64,000 nt of DNA from Gammaproteobacteria bacterium (GTDB lineage: Bacteria; Pseudomonadota; Gammaproteobacteria; Eutrophobiales; Eutrophobiaceae): contig WVYN01000021.1 of the NCBI GenBank assembly GCA_011772965.1, forward strand, positions 60,224 to 124,223. The letters are read 5' to 3'. A program made the translations under genes and the position numbers. Below are positions 61,004 through 64,000 of this stretch, in pieces (position 1 is the stretch's first letter; the number at the start of each line of letters is the position of its first letter). Below the pieces are notes generated by a model, which worked only from the letters and a program-made list of their open reading frames with translations, was not told the origin of the DNA and did no database searches.

Positions 61004-61569
61004 GCTTCTTTCACTGCGAAAATGCCTGGGCTATTTCGCAAATAACCCTTGTAATCCATACCATAACCAAATACATACCTGTCAGGAACCGTGAGGCCAG
61101 TAAAATCAGCCCTTTCAAACTCACGGTGCCGGTTAAGTTGTTTATCGACCAGCACACAGGTATATATATCAATGGCTGCCCGTTTTCTGCATTCATCAAC
61201 TACCGCAGCAATGGTATGACCCTCGTCAAGTATATCGTCCACCAGCAAAACATTCCGACCTGCCATTTCCAGTTCGGGATATTTCAACCATTTGATCGAA
61301 TTACCAGACGTTTCTCCCCGGTAACGGGTTGCATGGACATAATCAATTTCCAGCTGAAAGTGGAGTTTGGTTAATAACTTTCCAAGTAAAACCACAGCCC
61401 CGGTCATGAGGCAGAGGAGGATCGGATTTTTATCTATTAGGCACTCGGTTATATCAACAGCAAGTTTATCAATAGCAGCTTCCACTTCTGATTCAGAATA
61501 TAACCTTTCTGCCTGAGAAATAATTGTGGTTAGTTTTTGGTGGTCCGGATTCATATTACTAACGGTCAT
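61000..61569 (-). CDS. hpt: Hypoxanthine(-guanine) phosphoribosyltransferase
   Basis: Salvages hypoxanthine (and possibly guanine) to the nucleotide with PRPP. The 189-residue protein has the PRPP-binding VLLVDDILDEGHTIAAVVD (about 104-122), DYVHATRYRGETSG as the flexible loop and DRYVFGYGMDYKGYLRN near the end, typical of the proteobacterial type. Two starts are possible, ATG 61569 (overlapping the upstream gene) and ATG 61554; neither has a clear ribosome binding site. Located between a DUF815 ATPase and the phosphorylase with overlaps on both sides. Confidence 0.92.
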   Translation of the reverse strand: MTVSNMNPDHQKLTTIISQAERLYSESEVEAAIDKLAVDITECLIDKNPILLCLMTGAVVLLGKLLTKLHFQLEIDYVHATRYRGETSGNSIKWLKYPELEMAGRNVLLVDDILDEGHTIAAVVDECRKRAAIDIYTCVLVDKQLNRHREFERADFTGLTVPDRYVFGYGMDYKGYLRNSPGIFAVKEA

Positions 61570-62431
61570 TTAATAAATGTCGTCCAGTCCAGTCTTTCGC
61601 AAACTGGTGGGCAGAGCGACCACTTCTTGATCCATGTTCAAGTGCCCATTTAAGCGCTGCCTTGTGAATGATTTTTATATCGGGTAAGGGTGCTTTCAGT
61701 TTACCCAACCAATAATCCACTATTAACAGGTATTCCTCCTGGTTGAAGGGATGAAATGCCTGCCACAGACCAAAACGTTCTGACAAGGAAATTTTTTCTT
61801 CAACTGATTCGCTCATATGTAGTTCATTATCTATCATCTTGCTGTTTTCATTATCACTCATATATTCAGGCATCAGGTGTCTACGGTTTGAGGTGGCATA
61901 GATGAGAATATTATCAGGTGTGCTTGCAATCGAACCATCTATGACGACTTTCATTGCCTTGTAACTGGGATCATCAGCCTCAAATGAGAGATCATCACAG
62001 AAAATAATAAAGCGCATATCTTCCTTTCCAAGGGTCTGCACAATCTCAGTCAGATCGACAAGATGTTGCTTTTCCACTTCGATAAACTTCAGCTTATCTT
62101 CCCTGAATTCGTTTATCAGTGCCTTAATCAGCGAAGATTTCCCGGTGCCGCGTGGTCCCCAGAGCAAGATATGGTTTGCAGGTAATCCTTTCAGGAACTG
62201 GCGGGTGTTCCGCTCTATTGCAATTTTTTGTCTGTCGATACATTTCAAGTCTGAGAGGGTTATACGGGAAATAGATTCTATTGGTAAAATTGAACGGCCT
62301 AGTCCCTGATGTTGCCAGCGAAAAGCCTGGTAGCTGTTCAGGTCTGGCAGCTCAGGTGTTCCGGGTAACAATGTTTCGATTTTGTTCAGGAGTCCGGATA
62401 CGCGTTTAAAAAACTCGTCTGAAGTGCTCAT
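61559..62431 (-). CDS. DUF815-family AAA+ ATPase
   Basis: The 290-residue protein has a Walker A WGPRGTGKSSLI (about 90-101), a Walker B-like FIIFCDDLSFE, and the family segments ILIYATSNRRHLMPEYM, ERFGLWQAFHPFNQEEYL and a C-terminal helical lid (ALEHGSRSGRSAHQFAKDW). DUF815 ATPases are widespread in Proteobacteria without settled function. The gene opens the ATPase-hpt-phosphorylase run; its stop overlaps the hpt start region. No obvious metabolic link to purine salvage. Confidence 0.85.
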   Translation of the reverse strand: MSTSDEFFKRVSGLLNKIETLLPGTPELPDLNSYQAFRWQHQGLGRSILPIESISRITLSDLKCIDRQKIAIERNTRQFLKGLPANHILLWGPRGTGKSSLIKALINEFREDKLKFIEVEKQHLVDLTEIVQTLGKEDMRFIIFCDDLSFEADDPSYKAMKVVIDGSIASTPDNILIYATSNRRHLMPEYMSDNENSKMIDNELHMSESVEEKISLSERFGLWQAFHPFNQEEYLLIVDYWLGKLKAPLPDIKIIHKAALKWALEHGSRSGRSAHQFAKDWTGRHLLNDR

Positions 62432-62606
62432 GGGACAGTTAATTATTATGAGTTTTATATAATAAATTCAATATGTTATATCATAGCCAGACTTGCTAAT
62501 CAGCAACCCACCTGTCTTGAATTAGTAGTCTCTAACGGCAACCGGCTGACAGAATACAGGCTCTCTTCGCCAATGCAAAAAATAATCTAATTTGTTAACA
62601 TATATC

Positions 62607-62617
62607 GCCTTAAAGGC
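62607..62617. promoter_or_regulatory. Short palindrome upstream of glyA
   Basis: GCCTTAAAGGC is a perfect 5-bp inverted repeat around one base, 93 bases before glyA, in the 278-base A/T-rich gap to the divergent DUF815 gene. It could be an operator; no riboswitch motif was seen in this gap. Confidence 0.25.
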
Positions 62618-62709
62618 TTGATTTCACTCAAAACAACCACAGCCCATATGCCGATTTTTGTCAACTTTTCCGGAGCTAGGGTCTGAATAATTCTAATGAG
62701 AGGAGCACC

Positions 62710-63972
62710 ATGTATACCATTGATATGACAGTTAAAGGGTTCGATGATGAGCTCTGGAAAGCGCTGGAAGGGGAACGTATTCGCCAGGAAGAACACATCG
62801 AATTAATCGCTTCTGAAAACATGACCAGTCCCCGTGTCCTGGAATGTCAGGGCTCAGTATTAACCAACAAGTACGCAGAAGGTTATCCTGGTAAACGCTA
62901 TTATGGTGGTTGTGAATATGTAGACATTGCTGAAACATTGGCAATCGAACGGGCAAAAGAGCTCTTTGGCGCGGCCTGGGCCAACGTACAGCCACATTCA
63001 GGTTCTCAGGCCAATGGTGCTGTCTATCATGCATTGCTTGAGCCTGGTGATACCATTATGGGGATGAGTCTTGCTCATGGTGGTCACCTTACACATGGTG
63101 CATCTGTCAATGTCTCCGGACGTATTTATCATGCTATTCAGTATGGATTAAACACTGATACAGGTGAAATTGATTATGACGAGGTTGAACGTCTTGCCAA
63201 GGAACACAAACCAAAATTGATTATTACCGGGTTCTCTGCATACTCACGTATTGTAGACTGGCAACGTTTCCGTGATATTGCTGACAGTGTTGGTGCCCTG
63301 ATGCTCTCGGATATTGCTCACATCGCAGGTCTTGTGGCGGTGGATGAATACCCCAGCCCGGTAGGTATTGCAGATGTTACCACCACTACCACACACAAAA
63401 CGTTGCGTGGCCCGCGTTCCGGGTTGATCATGGGCAAGGCAAACGAAGAGATCGAAAAGAAAGTTAATTTCATGGTTTTCCCTGCCTATCAGGGCGGCCC
63501 GTTGATGCATATCATCGCTGCAAAGGCTGTGGCTTTTAAGGAAGCCATGCAGCCAGAATTCAAGACCTACATTCAACAGGTGAAAAAGAATGCCAAGGTC
63601 ATGGCTGAAACATTCGTTGAGCGAGGCTTAAATATTGTTTCCGGTGGTACTGATAACCATCTATTCCTGGTGGATATGGTTGAAAAAGGGCTGACAGGCA
63701 AGGAAGTAGATGCTGCGTTGGGCCGTGCTAACATTACGGTTAACAAGAATGCAGTACCCAATGATCCACAATCACCATTTGTCACCAGTGGTATACGCAT
63801 TGGAACACCATCGATAACAACTCGCGGATTTGATGAGAACGATAGCAAGCAAGTGGCCAACTGGATTTGTGACATCATGGATAAAATGGGTGACGAAAGT
63901 GTCATTGAGAAAGTTAAAGGTGAAGTCCTGGAGCTTTGTAAGCAGAGACCTCTTTACGAGTTCAACCAATAG
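62710..63972 (+). CDS. glyA: Serine hydroxymethyltransferase
   Basis: Interconverts glycine plus methylene-THF with serine; in the serine cycle it is the carbon-fixing step for C1 units. The 420-residue protein has [17 protein letters not shown], the conserved [36 protein letters not shown] and the Schiff-base Lys in [14 protein letters not shown] (K230). GAGAGGAGC precedes the ATG. An in-frame Met five codons later is an alternative start. The serine-cycle operon lies more than 50 kb away in the window, so glyA is controlled separately here. Only 28 bases follow its stop. Confidence 0.97.
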   Translation: MYTIDMTVKGFDDELWKALEGERIRQEEHIELIASENMTSPRVLECQGSVLTNKYAEGYPGKRYYGGCEYVDIAETLAIERAKELFGAAWANVQPHSGSQANGAVYHALLEPGDTIMGMSLAHGGHLTHGASVNVSGRIYHAIQYGLNTDTGEIDYDEVERLAKEHKPKLIITGFSAYSRIVDWQRFRDIADSVGALMLSDIAHIAGLVAVDEYPSPVGIADVTTTTTHKTLRGPRSGLIMGKANEEIEKKVNFMVFPAYQGGPLMHIIAAKAVAFKEAMQPEFKTYIQQVKKNAKVMAETFVERGLNIVSGGTDNHLFLVDMVEKGLTGKEVDAALGRANITVNKNAVPNDPQSPFVTSGIRIGTPSITTRGFDENDSKQVANWICDIMDKMGDESVIEKVKGEVLELCKQRPLYEFNQ

Positions 63973-64000
63973 TTCCCGGAATTTCCGGAATGAACGGACA

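Noticed and set aside
62432..62709. Possible glycine or folate riboswitch before glyA.
   Set aside because: I found none of the conserved blocks of either class; only a short palindrome is present.
63973..64000. TTCCCGGAATTTCCGGAA-like sequence after glyA as a terminator.
   Set aside because: The window ends before a possible T-run and the stem is short and irregular.

Overview
The window looks like a chromosomal segment of a gammaproteobacterium. The runs pyrG-kdsA-eno-ftsB-ispD-ispF and gyrA-serC-pheA-hisC-tyrA-aroA-cmk-rpsA-ihfB-lapA-lapB-pyrF are classic gammaproteobacterial order, and so is mfd next to a csiV-like gene with a methylthioinosine phosphorylase close by. Species cannot be read from the sequence. 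A nearly complete serine cycle points to one-carbon assimilation (methylotrophy, methanotrophy or formate use).

Region 1 (1-10.4 kb): the 5' part of icd on the minus strand; then metZ behind a compact promoter, a SAM-II-type riboswitch and a terminator; then a tight operon sgaA-mcl-mtkA-mtkB-hpr-ppc. ftfL (13.9-15.6 kb), eno (19.9 kb) and glyA (62.7 kb) add more serine-cycle steps. Together they run formate to 10-formyl-THF, glycine to serine, serine to hydroxypyruvate to glycerate, 2-phosphoglycerate to PEP to oxaloacetate, and malate to malyl-CoA to acetyl-CoA plus glyoxylate. Glycerate kinase, malate dehydrogenase and the methylene/methenyl-THF enzymes are not in the window. The PEP carboxylase lacks residues that bind the feedback inhibitor in E. 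coli.

Region 2 (10.4-17.2 kb) is more accessory: an exported alpha/beta hydrolase, an exported DUF1223 protein, an A/T-rich patch with a 44-codon ORF and a methyltransferase, ftfL, a truncated ClC chloride-channel gene and a drug/metabolite transporter.

Region 3 (17.4-28.2 kb): pyrG-kdsA-eno-ftsB-ispD-ispF, then a diffusible-signal-factor (DSF) type module: an RpfF-like synthase, a membrane fatty-acid desaturase, and a convergent RpfC-like hybrid kinase followed by an Smr-domain gene.

Region 4 (28.3-41.7 kb): purL, a small secretin-domain/PLD-like pair, purB, tas with a 14-codon leader ORF, a 1-Cys peroxiredoxin, pyrC-rnt, a CbiX-like chelatase, and divergent mtaD and mtnA. Region 5 (41.8-59.4 kb) is the gyrA to pyrF block plus mfd and csiV. 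Region 6 (59.4-64 kb): an unrecognised gene, a DUF815 ATPase-hpt-methylthioinosine phosphorylase operon, and glyA. mtaD, the phosphorylase, mtnA and hpt form a coherent route salvaging methylthioadenosine through methylthioinosine. No rRNA, tRNA, CRISPR array, prophage or insertion sequence was recognised.
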